Source: Sphingopyxis sp. (GTDB taxonomy: Bacteria > Pseudomonadota > Alphaproteobacteria > Sphingomonadales > Sphingomonadaceae). Taken from it: a stretch of 5,203 nt of DNA. Below are positions 1-5,203 of the stretch, piece after piece. The stretch is taken from NCBI GenBank assembly GCA_012035435.1, contig JAAUPH010000203.1, positions 1-5,203 on the forward strand, written 5' to 3'. Position numbers and translations under genes: made by a program. Position 1 is the first letter of the stretch, and every line of letters starts with the position of its first letter. A model generated the notes under the pieces. That model was not told where the DNA came from. It searched no databases and was given only the letters and a program-made list of their open reading frames with translations.

Positions 1-211
1 AACGGCGTGGCGCTCAACGCTTTGAAGATCCGTACCATCGTCGCGCTGAACCCCGAGTCGATCGGCTTCATCACCTACTACGCGGCGCGCGGCATCAACT
101 ACCGCTTCCACCGCCGCCTGTACGACGTGGCGCAGATGCCGCAGACGCTGAGACAGCCGGGGGTCCGCTGCGAACCCGGCCTCCCTCATTGCACAGGCGG
201 ACTTACAATAG
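1..211 (+). CDS. 3' end of an unrecognised gene (5' end outside window; probable single-base error near its end)
   Basis: The frame open from base 1 reads NGVALNALKIRTIVALNPES and continues with a Tyr/Arg-rich stretch (ITYYAARGINYRFHRRLYD), ending around MPQTLRQPG. This looks like genuine soluble-protein sequence, but I do not recognise the family and assign no function. As given, the frame runs to a stop at 256-258, overlapping the next gene by 22 bases, and its last 30 or so residues (Cys- and Pro-rich, ending CSKKAC) look like non-coding translation. If one G is removed from the GGGGG run at 159-163, the frame instead reads PGSAANPASLIAQADLQ and stops at TAG 209-211, leaving a 25-base gap to the SDR start at 237. 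That arrangement is typical of co-transcribed genes, so I prefer it, but it is inference. The true start lies upstream of the window. Confidence 0.45.
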
Positions 212-236
212 GTGCTCCATCCACCGGGGCACCTCG

Positions 237-299
237 ATGTTCAAAGAAGGCCTGCTGAACGGCAAACGGATCCTGATCACCGGCGGCGGCACCGGCCTC
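237..299 (+). pseudogene. N-terminal fragment of a short-chain dehydrogenase/reductase (SDR), cut off at a junction
   Basis: The ATG at 237 opens MFKEGLLNGKRILITGGGTG followed by Leu. This is the usual start of an NAD(P)-dependent SDR oxidoreductase: a short leader, 'GKRILITGG' forming the first beta strand, and the TGxxxGxG cofactor loop, here TGGGTGL at 279-299. The family expects Gly next and then the first long helix; instead the sequence switches to ATC GGC AGT GAG, which is beta-helix protein sequence. Only 21 of the roughly 250-290 residues of an SDR are present, so no catalytic Ser-Tyr-Lys residues can be checked and the substrate is unknown. I chose ATG 237 over the TTG at 189 because the family N-terminus begins here and codons 189-236 resemble nothing. 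The frame continues without a stop to 983, so it would appear as a spurious SDR-FHA fusion protein. Confidence 0.72.
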
Positions 300-300
300 A
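299..300. other. Putative chimeric junction: SDR sequence to FHA-like sequence
   Basis: Sequence identity changes within a codon or two of this point. Upstream is the SDR cofactor loop, which should continue with Gly; downstream is Gly/Asn/Asp-rich beta-helix sequence (IGSEGNGGFSGDEGLAVGAG). The join happens to keep the reading frame. No insertion sequence, inverted repeat or target duplication is visible around it, so a misassembly or cloning chimera is more likely than transposition. The exact breakpoint is uncertain by several bases because both sides are GGC-rich. Confidence 0.6.
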
Positions 301-676
301 TCGGCAGTGAGGGCAATGGCGGCTTCAGCGGCGACGAAGGGCTGGCGGTTGGTGCCGGCGGCCTTATCCAGTTCGACGTCTTGTCGCCCGGTGGACGTAT
401 TACCGCTGGCAGCGTCCAGCTGACGAGCAATGCGATCAATCAGGGCGGTCTGAGTTTTGGTACGCCCGGGCGGATCAGGTTCAATGTCGACACCGGGCAG
501 GCCGCCACCGCGATCCTGTTCGACAATCTGACCGTCGAGGCCTTTGCCGCCAATGTGGACAATGGCGACACCAACATCGATTTCGACGTGGGATCAGCGC
601 GGATCGAAGTAACTGGCAACCTGCAACTGGACGCCAGCGACAACATCCGCATTGCGGCACGGGGCCAAGGCAATAT
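300..676 (+). CDS. FHA-like protein, upstream frame segment (before first frameshift)
   Basis: About 126 codons continue in frame from the SDR fragment and encode beta-helix-like sequence: FDVLSPGGRITAGSVQLTSN, then GRIRFNVDTGQ, FDNLTVEAFAANVDNGDTNI and ARIEVTGNLQLDASDNIRIA. The alternation of hydrophobic strands (RIRFNV, RIEVTGNLQL, NIRIAA) with Asn/Asp/Gly turns matches the main segment downstream. At 671-680 coding character passes to the frame starting at 677; beyond that point this frame turns Arg/Pro/Trp-rich up to its stop at 981-983 and is a shadow. It has no start codon of its own that I can defend. The real N-terminus, where a secretion signal would lie, is not in this window. Confidence 0.68.
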
Positions 677-680
677 TTGT
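671..680 (+). other. Apparent frameshift 1 in the FHA-like gene (one base missing near a TTT run)
   Basis: Coding character moves from one frame (GQGNI, codons up to 675-677) to the next lower one (LCGGNTNITADG, from 677) at CAATATTTGT. Restoring one T in the run at 676-678 gives a continuous reading GNILCGGNTNI. No canonical X-XXY-YYZ slippery heptamer is present in the correct phase, so programmed frameshifting is not supported. Confidence 0.6.
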
Positions 681-3600
681 GCGGCGGCAATACCAATATC
701 ACCGCCGACGGCACTGCACAGATTGCGATGGCGGATGCGGGGCAGCTGCGCACGCTGGGCGGAACGTCGATTATTGGGCGGAACGCCATCGACATTTCGC
801 ACGTCAACCGTACCACCGGCATTGACAGCATATCGTCGGGCGGCGCGCTCAACCTGTCGTCCTTCTTCAGCATTCGCAGCGATGCCAGCAGCCGGATCGC
901 GGCTCAGGGCGATATCAATATCGGCACTGACCCGTTCGGCATCGTCGATCTGGCCGAAGTCGTCACGCAAAGCGGGCGTCTGACCATCCTGACCGGAACG
1001 CTTGATCTGGCGCGTGGCAGCGCGGGCGAAAATATCGTCATCACCGCCACCGACGTCGCCATTGCCGACCGGATCGATGCGGGCGCGGACATCCGCATTG
1101 CCGCAGGAACTGGCCCACTTGCTATCGGCATTGCGCGCGCCGGGGATGATATCGTCCTGACCGGCGGCACCATGGCGCTAACCGATATGCGCGCGACTGG
1201 CACCGGCCCCGACAGCGACGGCAATGGCGCCGATTTCACCATCACTTCGACGGCCAATGTCAGCATCGACCATGCGGAGGCCGCCAGCGATTTCCGCGCC
1301 ACGGTCGCCGGCGATTTCACCACCGGGCTCAACAGCATCATCACTGGGGGCGATATTGTGATCGCGGCGGGCGATGTGGTGAACCTTGGCAATTCGGCCG
1401 CAGGCGGGCTGATCACCGTTACGGGCGCGCAAATCGACTTCGCGGCGGTGCAAGGCGCGGGGGATGTGCGCCTGACCACGGTCGCGGGAACGCCGTCGGC
1501 CGCAGGCCCGCCGCAGGGTAACGGCAATATCACCGGCGGGACACTGGCGAGCGGCGGCAATGCTGTCGTCATCAGCAATCCGGCGGGCGGCAATATCACG
1601 CTAACGTCGCTGCAGGCCACCGGGCATAGCGGGCTTTATGCCAGTTCCACCACGGGCGCGATCATCGTGGGCCCTGCCGCTGTTGGCCAATTCCTCGAAG
1701 CACGCGGTGCAAGCCTGAACTTTGGCAATGTCGTCGCGGGAACCGATGTGGCGCTGTCGAGCTTCAACGGCGCTCTCGCCGTCGGCGATGTGACGGCGGG
1801 CGACGACATCTTCCTGACGGTGCACGGGTCAAACGCCAATCCCAATCTTGTCACACCCGATCCGCAGACCGGTACTGTCAGCAGCACCCAATTTGCGCTG
1901 ACGGCAGGAAATTTGCGGTCCACCGGCGCTGGCAGCGATGCCGCCGCCAGCGCACCTGGAAGCTTTGGCAATGCAGGGCCCGCAGGCAATGTCATCCGCA
2001 TACGGGCATCGGGCGCAGTGAACACTGGCGACGTCACGACCGCAGGCCACGCGATCTTTGTATCTGATCTTGCGGGGATCACGACCCGCGATGTAACCGG
2101 CACCGCAGGAGTTGGCGTCTTCGCTCGCGGCAATGTCGCGATGGGCAATGTTACCACCAATGGTGCCTTGTGGGTGGGTGATTCGTCGCAGAACTTCCTG
2201 ATCACGCCGGCCTATACCGTGTCGAACTTCGGCTTCTCGCAAACGCCCACCAGCGGCAGCGCAGCCTTTGGCAATGTGGTCGCAGGCATTATCCGGGGGA
2301 CGACCCCGGGCGGACTGACGTACGGGACATTGCGCGCGGCGAACGACATATTATGGTCGACTTTTACGGGCTCGGCGGTGGGCGGCGGAGCCACGGGCGG
2401 CACCATTACCGCTGGGGGCAGCATCACCTTCACCATCGGCGGCGATGTCGCAGTCGGAGCCGTCAGCGGCGGTCCTTCGGTTAATATTCAAAGCGCACAG
2501 GGCCGACTGTCCGCCCCGTCGGTTACCGCGGGCACCATCGGCTTGAGCGGGGCCGCCGGTCTGGACATCCCTATCGTCGAATCGCCCGGTCAAGTGACGA
2601 TCGGCAGCGCCAATGGCGACGTGCGCGTCGCCACCAACATCATCGCTGGCGGCAATGTCGTCGCGAGCGGACGATCGGTCTTCCTGCGCAGCAATGGTCC
2701 GCTGAACCTCCAGAATATCATCACCAATGGGGGCAACATCGACGTGGTCGCCGCCGGGAATCTGACGGTGCAAAACGCCAATGCCGGCGCCGATCTGTTG
2801 TTGTCCAGCGGCGGCACGGCGGTGATCGACGGAACGGGCACGGGCGTGAACGTGCGCGTCACATCCGCCGATATTGCGATTGGCGCGAATGGCCGTCTCG
2901 GCACCTTTGGCACCACGCAGTCGCTGCGCCTTTCCGGCGGTGGCACCAACAGTGTCACTTTCATCGGCGGCACGGGACCACGCACCGGCTATCATCTCGA
3001 CGCCGCCGAAATGACGCGGCTATTCGGCAATGGCATTAATGTCACAGGTCAGCTTGCCGCCCCGGCTGGCACGCCCAACCGCGCGCCGGATGTTGTGGTC
3101 GATGATTTTTCGATCAACGCGGGCACGCAGCTTGGCGCGAACGGCACTTTCCGCATCGACACGCCCGGCAAGCTGCGCGTTTTGGGGGATGCACGCTTTA
3201 CCGGTATGGTCGAAACCCAGTCGGTCCAACTGTCGGGCGCAAACGCGGTAGAGGTCATCCTCGGCAGCGGTTCCGTCCATCTGACCGGCAGCGCGCCCGA
3301 CCAATTGGCCGGCACGCTGACGTTGCAGTCCGACGACGATATTGTTGTTGCGACGACGCAGGCTATCACCGACATCGCGGCCCTCACGGACTTGGCGGCG
3401 ATCAATGCGCGCCTTGCGCAGAACGACGGCGTGACCGACGATATCGGCGCGCTGGCGGCGAACCGCATCAATCTGAACCATGACAGCGGCAGCAGCGTCT
3501 ATATTCAGAACAGCGGCGCGGGCGCCACGTTCGATCAGCGCCGCGGGATCAGCTTTGGTGCGGGCGGGCTGGTCGTCACCGGCCCCGGACCCAGCGACCG

Positions 3601-3820
3601 GCTGGTGATCAACGCGGTGCAGCGCACGGCGACTGGTGTAGTTACCGGCCTTGCGACCATCCCGCTGATCAACATCAACGCGCCTGCCAATTCGGCAGCC
3701 GTGGTGCAGACCGGATTCAACCCGCTGTCGACCGTCAACGGCTGCGCGCTGGGCAATATCCCCGGATGCAGCCGGCCGCCAACGCGGGACCCGAATCCGA
3801 TTTTCCGATCCGGGATGTGA
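677..3820 (+). CDS. FHA-like beta-helix repeat protein, main open frame (1047 codons)
   Basis: This is the longest open frame. It begins at a TTG that is probably not a real start, because protein-like sequence continues upstream in the neighbouring frame. Residues 1 to about 730 consist of irregular beta-helix coils with recurring G-N/D-V turns (FGNVVAG occurs twice; AVGDVTAGDD, NTGDVTTAGH, AMGNVTTNGA) and very few aromatic or Cys residues. About residues 730-1020 form a more regular, conserved-looking C-terminal region: GYHLDAAEM near residue 772, VVVDDFSINAG, GKLRVLGDARFTG, VEVILGSGSVHLTG, LQSDDDIVVATTQ, ARLAQNDGV, YIQNSGAG and RRGISFGAGGLVV. Two cysteines at residues 1023 and 1031 (GCALGNIPGC) could form a disulfide. 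The last 10 or so residues before the stop (ending PIFRSGM) follow the second frameshift. No transmembrane beta-barrel is visible, so it is unlikely to be a classical self-translocating autotransporter. Its ligand and secretion partner are unknown. Confidence 0.78.
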   Translation: MCGGNTNITADGTAQIAMADAGQLRTLGGTSIIGRNAIDISHVNRTTGIDSISSGGALNLSSFFSIRSDASSRIAAQGDINIGTDPFGIVDLAEVVTQSGRLTILTGTLDLARGSAGENIVITATDVAIADRIDAGADIRIAAGTGPLAIGIARAGDDIVLTGGTMALTDMRATGTGPDSDGNGADFTITSTANVSIDHAEAASDFRATVAGDFTTGLNSIITGGDIVIAAGDVVNLGNSAAGGLITVTGAQIDFAAVQGAGDVRLTTVAGTPSAAGPPQGNGNITGGTLASGGNAVVISNPAGGNITLTSLQATGHSGLYASSTTGAIIVGPAAVGQFLEARGASLNFGNVVAGTDVALSSFNGALAVGDVTAGDDIFLTVHGSNANPNLVTPDPQTGTVSSTQFALTAGNLRSTGAGSDAAASAPGSFGNAGPAGNVIRIRASGAVNTGDVTTAGHAIFVSDLAGITTRDVTGTAGVGVFARGNVAMGNVTTNGALWVGDSSQNFLITPAYTVSNFGFSQTPTSGSAAFGNVVAGIIRGTTPGGLTYGTLRAANDILWSTFTGSAVGGGATGGTITAGGSITFTIGGDVAVGAVSGGPSVNIQSAQGRLSAPSVTAGTIGLSGAAGLDIPIVESPGQVTIGSANGDVRVATNIIAGGNVVASGRSVFLRSNGPLNLQNIITNGGNIDVVAAGNLTVQNANAGADLLLSSGGTAVIDGTGTGVNVRVTSADIAIGANGRLGTFGTTQSLRLSGGGTNSVTFIGGTGPRTGYHLDAAEMTRLFGNGINVTGQLAAPAGTPNRAPDVVVDDFSINAGTQLGANGTFRIDTPGKLRVLGDARFTGMVETQSVQLSGANAVEVILGSGSVHLTGSAPDQLAGTLTLQSDDDIVVATTQAITDIAALTDLAAINARLAQNDGVTDDIGALAANRINLNHDSGSSVYIQNSGAGATFDQRRGISFGAGGLVVTGPGPSDRLVINAVQRTATGVVTGLATIPLININAPANSAAVVQTGFNPLSTVNGCALGNIPGCSRPPTRDPNPIFRSGM
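1721..2286 (+). repeat. Degenerate repeats in the FHA-like gene: two near-identical GNVVAG-encoding units
   Basis: The 20-base unit at 1721-1740 (TTTGGCAATGTCGTCGCGGG) recurs at 2267-2286 with two substitutions; both encode FGNVVAG. Shorter relatives (GGCAATGT or GGCGATGT followed by an Ala/Gly/Thr codon string) lie at about 1784-1800, 2022-2040 and 2131-2155. These are protein-level beta-helix coil repeats diverged at DNA level, not a mobile element or CRISPR. Spacing is irregular, so no tandem satellite is implied. Confidence 0.5.
3799..3806 (+). other. Apparent frameshift 2 in the FHA-like gene (one base missing at TTTTCC)
   Basis: The main frame reads NPIF and then RSGM and stop, whereas the neighbouring frame from 3805 carries the family-like acidic tail. 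One extra T or C within TTTTCC at 3801-3806 fuses them as NPIFPIRDVIEEE. The sign (one missing base) and the context (T homopolymer) are the same as at 676, which suggests a systematic under-call. Confidence 0.6.
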
Positions 3821-3990
3821 TCGAGGAAGAGGTCAACCGCGAGAGCGCGGGCGAGGAAAGCGACGGCGACACCAGCATCGTCGCCCCGCTGATCACGCTG
3901 CGCGCGCTCGATCCCCTTTCAGGCGAACCGCTGGTCGACGATCCCGTGACCGGTGCGGGCAATGAGGATCTGTGGGTGCCGACCAACTGA
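3805..3990 (+). CDS. Acidic C-terminal tail of the FHA-like protein (after second frameshift)
   Basis: This segment lies in a different frame from the main FHA segment and reads PIRDVIEEEVNRESAGEESD, followed by TSIVAPLITLRALDPLSGEP and LVDDPVTGAGNEDLWVPTN, then TGA at 3988-3990. It could be called as a separate 74-residue gene from ATG 3766, but that ATG sits inside the Cys motif codons of the main frame, has no convincing ribosome binding site, and gives a first dozen residues unlike the rest. Adding one base to the TTTTCC at 3801-3806 joins the parts as NPIFPIRDVIEEEV. As I recall, sphingomonad FHA-like proteins end with a phrase of the type F-P-x-x-DVIEEE followed by a GEPL-x-DDPVTGAGN-x-DLW motif, which is why I treat this as the tail of the upstream protein. 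Confidence 0.68.
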   Translation, partial: PIRDVIEEEVNRESAGEESDGDTSIVAPLITLRALDPLSGEPLVDDPVTGAGNEDLWVPTN

Positions 3991-4024
3991 CGGCGGCGGT
4001 TGACGCGGGGCGCATCGAGCGGGC
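3991..4024. other. Short intergenic gap between the FHA-like gene and cysS; no regulatory element seen
   Basis: Only 34 bases separate the TGA of the FHA-like tail from the first candidate ATG of cysS. I see no hairpin followed by a T run and no convincing -35/-10 pair. The only purine-rich stretches are GCGGGGCGC and CGAGCGGGC, which could serve as a weak ribosome binding site. Tight spacing allows read-through from the upstream gene, but shared transcription is inference. Confidence 0.5.
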
Positions 4025-5020
4025 ATGGCGCACGGCATGACCGACGCTGCTCCGCTGATGCTGTTCAACAGCCTGACCCGCCAGCTGGAACCCTTCCAGC
4101 CGCTCCACGATGGTGAAGCGCGCGTCTATAGCTGCGGACCCACTGTCTATAACTACCAGCATATCGGCAACATGCGAGCCTATGTCTTCGCGGACACGCT
4201 GGGCCGGGTCTTGTCGTTCAAGGGATATAAGCTGACGCATGTCGTCAACATCACCGACGTTGGCCATTTGACCAGCGACGCCGACGCGGGCGATGACAAG
4301 ATGGAGAAGGCGGCGGCGCAGCAGGGCAAGACCGCGTGGGACATTGCGGCCTTTTATCAAGCCGATTTCGAAGCCGATCTGGCGCGCCTCAACATTCGCA
4401 AACCCGCGCACCCGCGCGCGACGGAATATGTGGAAGCGATGATCGCATGGGGGCAGAGCATTGCCGACAAGCATTGCTATCAACTCGACAGCGGGCTCTA
4501 TTTCGACACGTCGACTGTGCCGGACTATGGCCGCTTGGCGCGCGCCAGTACGGACGATGGTGAGAGCCGTATCGACCCCGTCGACGGCAAGCGTCACGCC
4601 GCCGATTTCGCCATCTGGCGCAAAACCCCGCCGGGTGAAACGCGCCAGATGGAATGGGATTCGCCATGGGGCAAAGGCGCGCCGGGCTGGCACATCGAAT
4701 GCAGCGTGATGAGCAAGGAGTTGCTGGGCCACCCCTTTGACATCCACACCGGCGGCATCGACCACCGCGAAATCCATCACCCCAATGAAATCGCACAGAA
4801 CCAGGCGCATGGCCATTGCGACCATTCAGGCGCGCGCATCTGGATGCACAATAATTTCCTGATCGACCGAACGGGCAAGATGTCGAAGTCGAGCGGCGAG
4901 TTTCTGCGCCTGCAACTGTTGATCGACAAAGGCTTCCACCCGCTGGCGTACCGGATGCTGTGCCTGCAGGCGCATTATCGTAGCGAGCTGGAGTTTTCGT
5001 GGGACGGGCTGGCGGCGGCG
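4025..5020 (+). CDS. cysS: Cysteinyl-tRNA synthetase, catalytic part; C-terminus lost at a junction
   Basis: CysS charges tRNA-Cys with cysteine using ATP in the cytoplasm and is normally essential. The sequence shows the class I features in order: YSCGPTVYNYQHIGN at residues 35-49, giving the zinc ligand Cys37 and the HIGH-type motif HIGN; NITDVGHLTSDADAGDDKME; WHIECSVMS with zinc ligand Cys226; HTGGIDHREIHHPNE with ligands His251 and Glu255; and KMSKS at 285-289. All four zinc ligands, by alignment from memory to E. coli Cys28, Cys209, His234 and Glu238, are present. Family match holds through LEFSWDGLAAA (residue 332, bases 5018-5020). After that the frame runs on to a stop at 5129-5131 with unrelated residues (FVLFHYFFLNQ, then Ser/Arg-rich). 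A full CysS has about 460-490 residues, so roughly 130-150, including most of the DALR/anticodon-binding part, are missing. The start may be ATG 4025 or ATG 4037 (MTDAAPLMLF); I recall related proteins beginning with MTD, which favours 4037. Confidence 0.93.
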
Positions 5021-5021
5021 T
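5011..5021. other. Putative chimeric junction: cysS to DUF92 fragment at a GGCGGCGGCG run
   Basis: CysS homology ends at GLAAA, encoded by the low-complexity GGCGGCGGCG at 5011-5020. The next bases (TTTGTGTTGTTCC...) are T-rich, unlike the cysS body, and code for a membrane protein in a different frame. A short GC-repeat of this kind is a plausible anchor for a false overlap between reads from two organisms. No mobile-element ends are visible. Confidence 0.62.
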
Positions 5022-5203
5022 TTGTGTTGTTCCATTATTTTTTCCTGAATCAAGCATCGGCTGGATCGGATTCGCCGCCTCGCTCGCGGCGGTCAATGCG
5101 GACACGTGGGCAACCGAGTTGGGAGTGTTGAACCCATCTTCGCCGCGATTAATAACAAACTTGCACAAGCGCGTCGAAAAAGGGACCTCGGGCGGAATCT
5201 CCC
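5020..5203 (+). CDS. Internal fragment of a DUF92/TIGR00297-family integral membrane protein (runs off the window)
   Basis: The frame of codons 5020, 5023 and so on reads VCVVPLFFPESSIGWIGFAA, then SLAAVNADTWATELGVLNPS, then SPRLITNLHKRVEKGTSGGI and Ser at 5200-5202, where the window ends. The hydrophobic opening followed by ADTWATELG (5098-5124), PRLIT and GTSGG (5182-5196) is the hallmark of the DUF92/TIGR00297 family of polytopic membrane proteins. Some plant and cyanobacterial members act as phytyl-phosphate kinase (VTE6); most bacterial members are uncharacterised. Only about 61 residues of a protein usually well over 200 residues long are present, with neither start nor stop. Codon use (TTA, ATA, AAC, CCA, TCT) is more AT-tolerant than in the cysS segment, supporting a different source. 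No specific enzymatic activity can be claimed from this piece. Confidence 0.72.

Larger units (their letters stand above)
300..3990 (+). pseudogene. FHA-like beta-helix repeat surface protein, 5'-truncated and split by two frameshifts
   Basis: Three consecutive frame segments (300-676, 677-about 3804, about 3805-3990) read as one protein of about 1,230 residues. It is dominated by Gly, Ala, Asn, Asp, Thr, Val and Ile in short imperfect repeats such as GNVVAGTDVALSS, GDVTAGDDIFLT and GNVTTNGALWVG, the pattern of right-handed beta-helix filamentous-haemagglutinin-type proteins. Such proteins are normally secreted through a two-partner or autotransporter-like route and act at the cell surface; that role is inferred from the family. 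The N-terminal signal peptide and secretion domain are missing because the sequence begins at the junction near 300. The C-terminus carries a conserved-looking region from about 2870: GYHLDAAEM, VVVDDFSIN, NDGV, IQNSGAGATFDQRRG, a paired-Cys motif GCALGNIPGC, then an acidic tail ending DDPVTGAGNEDLW. I recall this ending from sphingomonad FHA-like proteins. Both breaks lie at T runs and each is repaired by one added base, so sequencing error is more likely than a true pseudogene. Confidence 0.75.

Noticed and set aside
189..209. Possible promoter: TTGCAC (189-194) with TACAAT (204-209) upstream of the SDR ATG
   Set aside because: The spacer is only 9 bases, far from the usual 16-18. The TACAAT alone is not enough, and the region may belong to the end of the upstream gene.
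671..680. Programmed -1 ribosomal frameshift site in the FHA-like gene
   Set aside because: There is no slippery heptamer in the correct phase and no obvious downstream stem. A second identical-type break at 3801 makes sequencing error more likely.
189..983. A genuine SDR-FHA fusion protein starting at TTG 189
   Set aside because: Codons 189-236 resemble nothing, 237-299 is only an SDR start, and after 676 the frame is a shadow of the main FHA frame. It is a composite of unrelated pieces.
904..1620. 238-codon minus-strand open frame opposite the FHA-like gene
   Set aside because: It is Pro/Ser/Ala-rich low-complexity sequence that mirrors the sense Gly/Ala/Asp repeats; a shadow frame.
1721..2286. 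CRISPR-like or satellite repeats
   Set aside because: The repeated GGCAATGT-type units are irregularly spaced, diverged and in frame within a beta-helix protein, so they are coding repeats.
3766..3990. A separate small acidic protein starting at ATG 3766
   Set aside because: The ATG overlaps the Cys-motif codons of the FHA-like protein, has no clear ribosome binding site, and the sequence reads as the frameshifted tail of that protein.
3893..4825. 310-codon open frame on the minus strand opposite cysS
   Set aside because: It lies antisense to strongly conserved cysS codons, its residues match no family I know, and long antisense frames are expected in GC-rich coding DNA.

Overview
The window reads as a high-GC proteobacterial metagenomic or draft contig whose core (about 300-5020) comes from an alphaproteobacterium, most likely of the Sphingomonadales. 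Two things support this: the cysteinyl-tRNA synthetase wording matches what I recall of sphingomonad CysS, and the large repeat protein upstream ends with a C-terminal signature I associate with sphingomonad filamentous-haemagglutinin (FHA)-like surface proteins. I did not see a previously undescribed system. The most informative signal is that the window looks composite, and several reading frames are broken at homopolymers.

Layout. 1-211: the 3' end of an unrecognised gene; removing one G from a run of five would give it a natural stop just before the next gene. 237-299: the first 21 codons of a short-chain dehydrogenase/reductase (SDR), ending inside its glycine-rich nucleotide-binding loop. 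About 299/300: an abrupt change, in frame by chance, into FHA-like beta-helix sequence. 300-3990: the remainder of one large FHA-like protein (about 1,230 residues visible), split into three frames by two apparent single-base deletions, near 676-679 and near 3801-3806. 3991-4024: a short gap with no evident terminator or promoter. 4025-5020: cysS, intact through both ATP-binding motifs and all four zinc ligands. About 5020/5021: cysS stops matching its family, and another frame (about 5020-5203) encodes a piece of a DUF92/TIGR00297 integral membrane protein that runs off the end.

The genes do not form a functional pathway. The FHA-like protein is a presumed exported surface protein, CysS is translation housekeeping, and the SDR and DUF92 pieces are probably foreign to the central segment, joined by misassembly, cloning chimerism or, less likely, real rearrangement. 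Annotated naively, the window would yield three misleading products: an 'SDR-FHA fusion' at 189/237-983, a 'short acidic protein' at 3766-3990 and a '368-residue CysS' at 4025-5131. The long antisense open frames look like GC-driven shadows.
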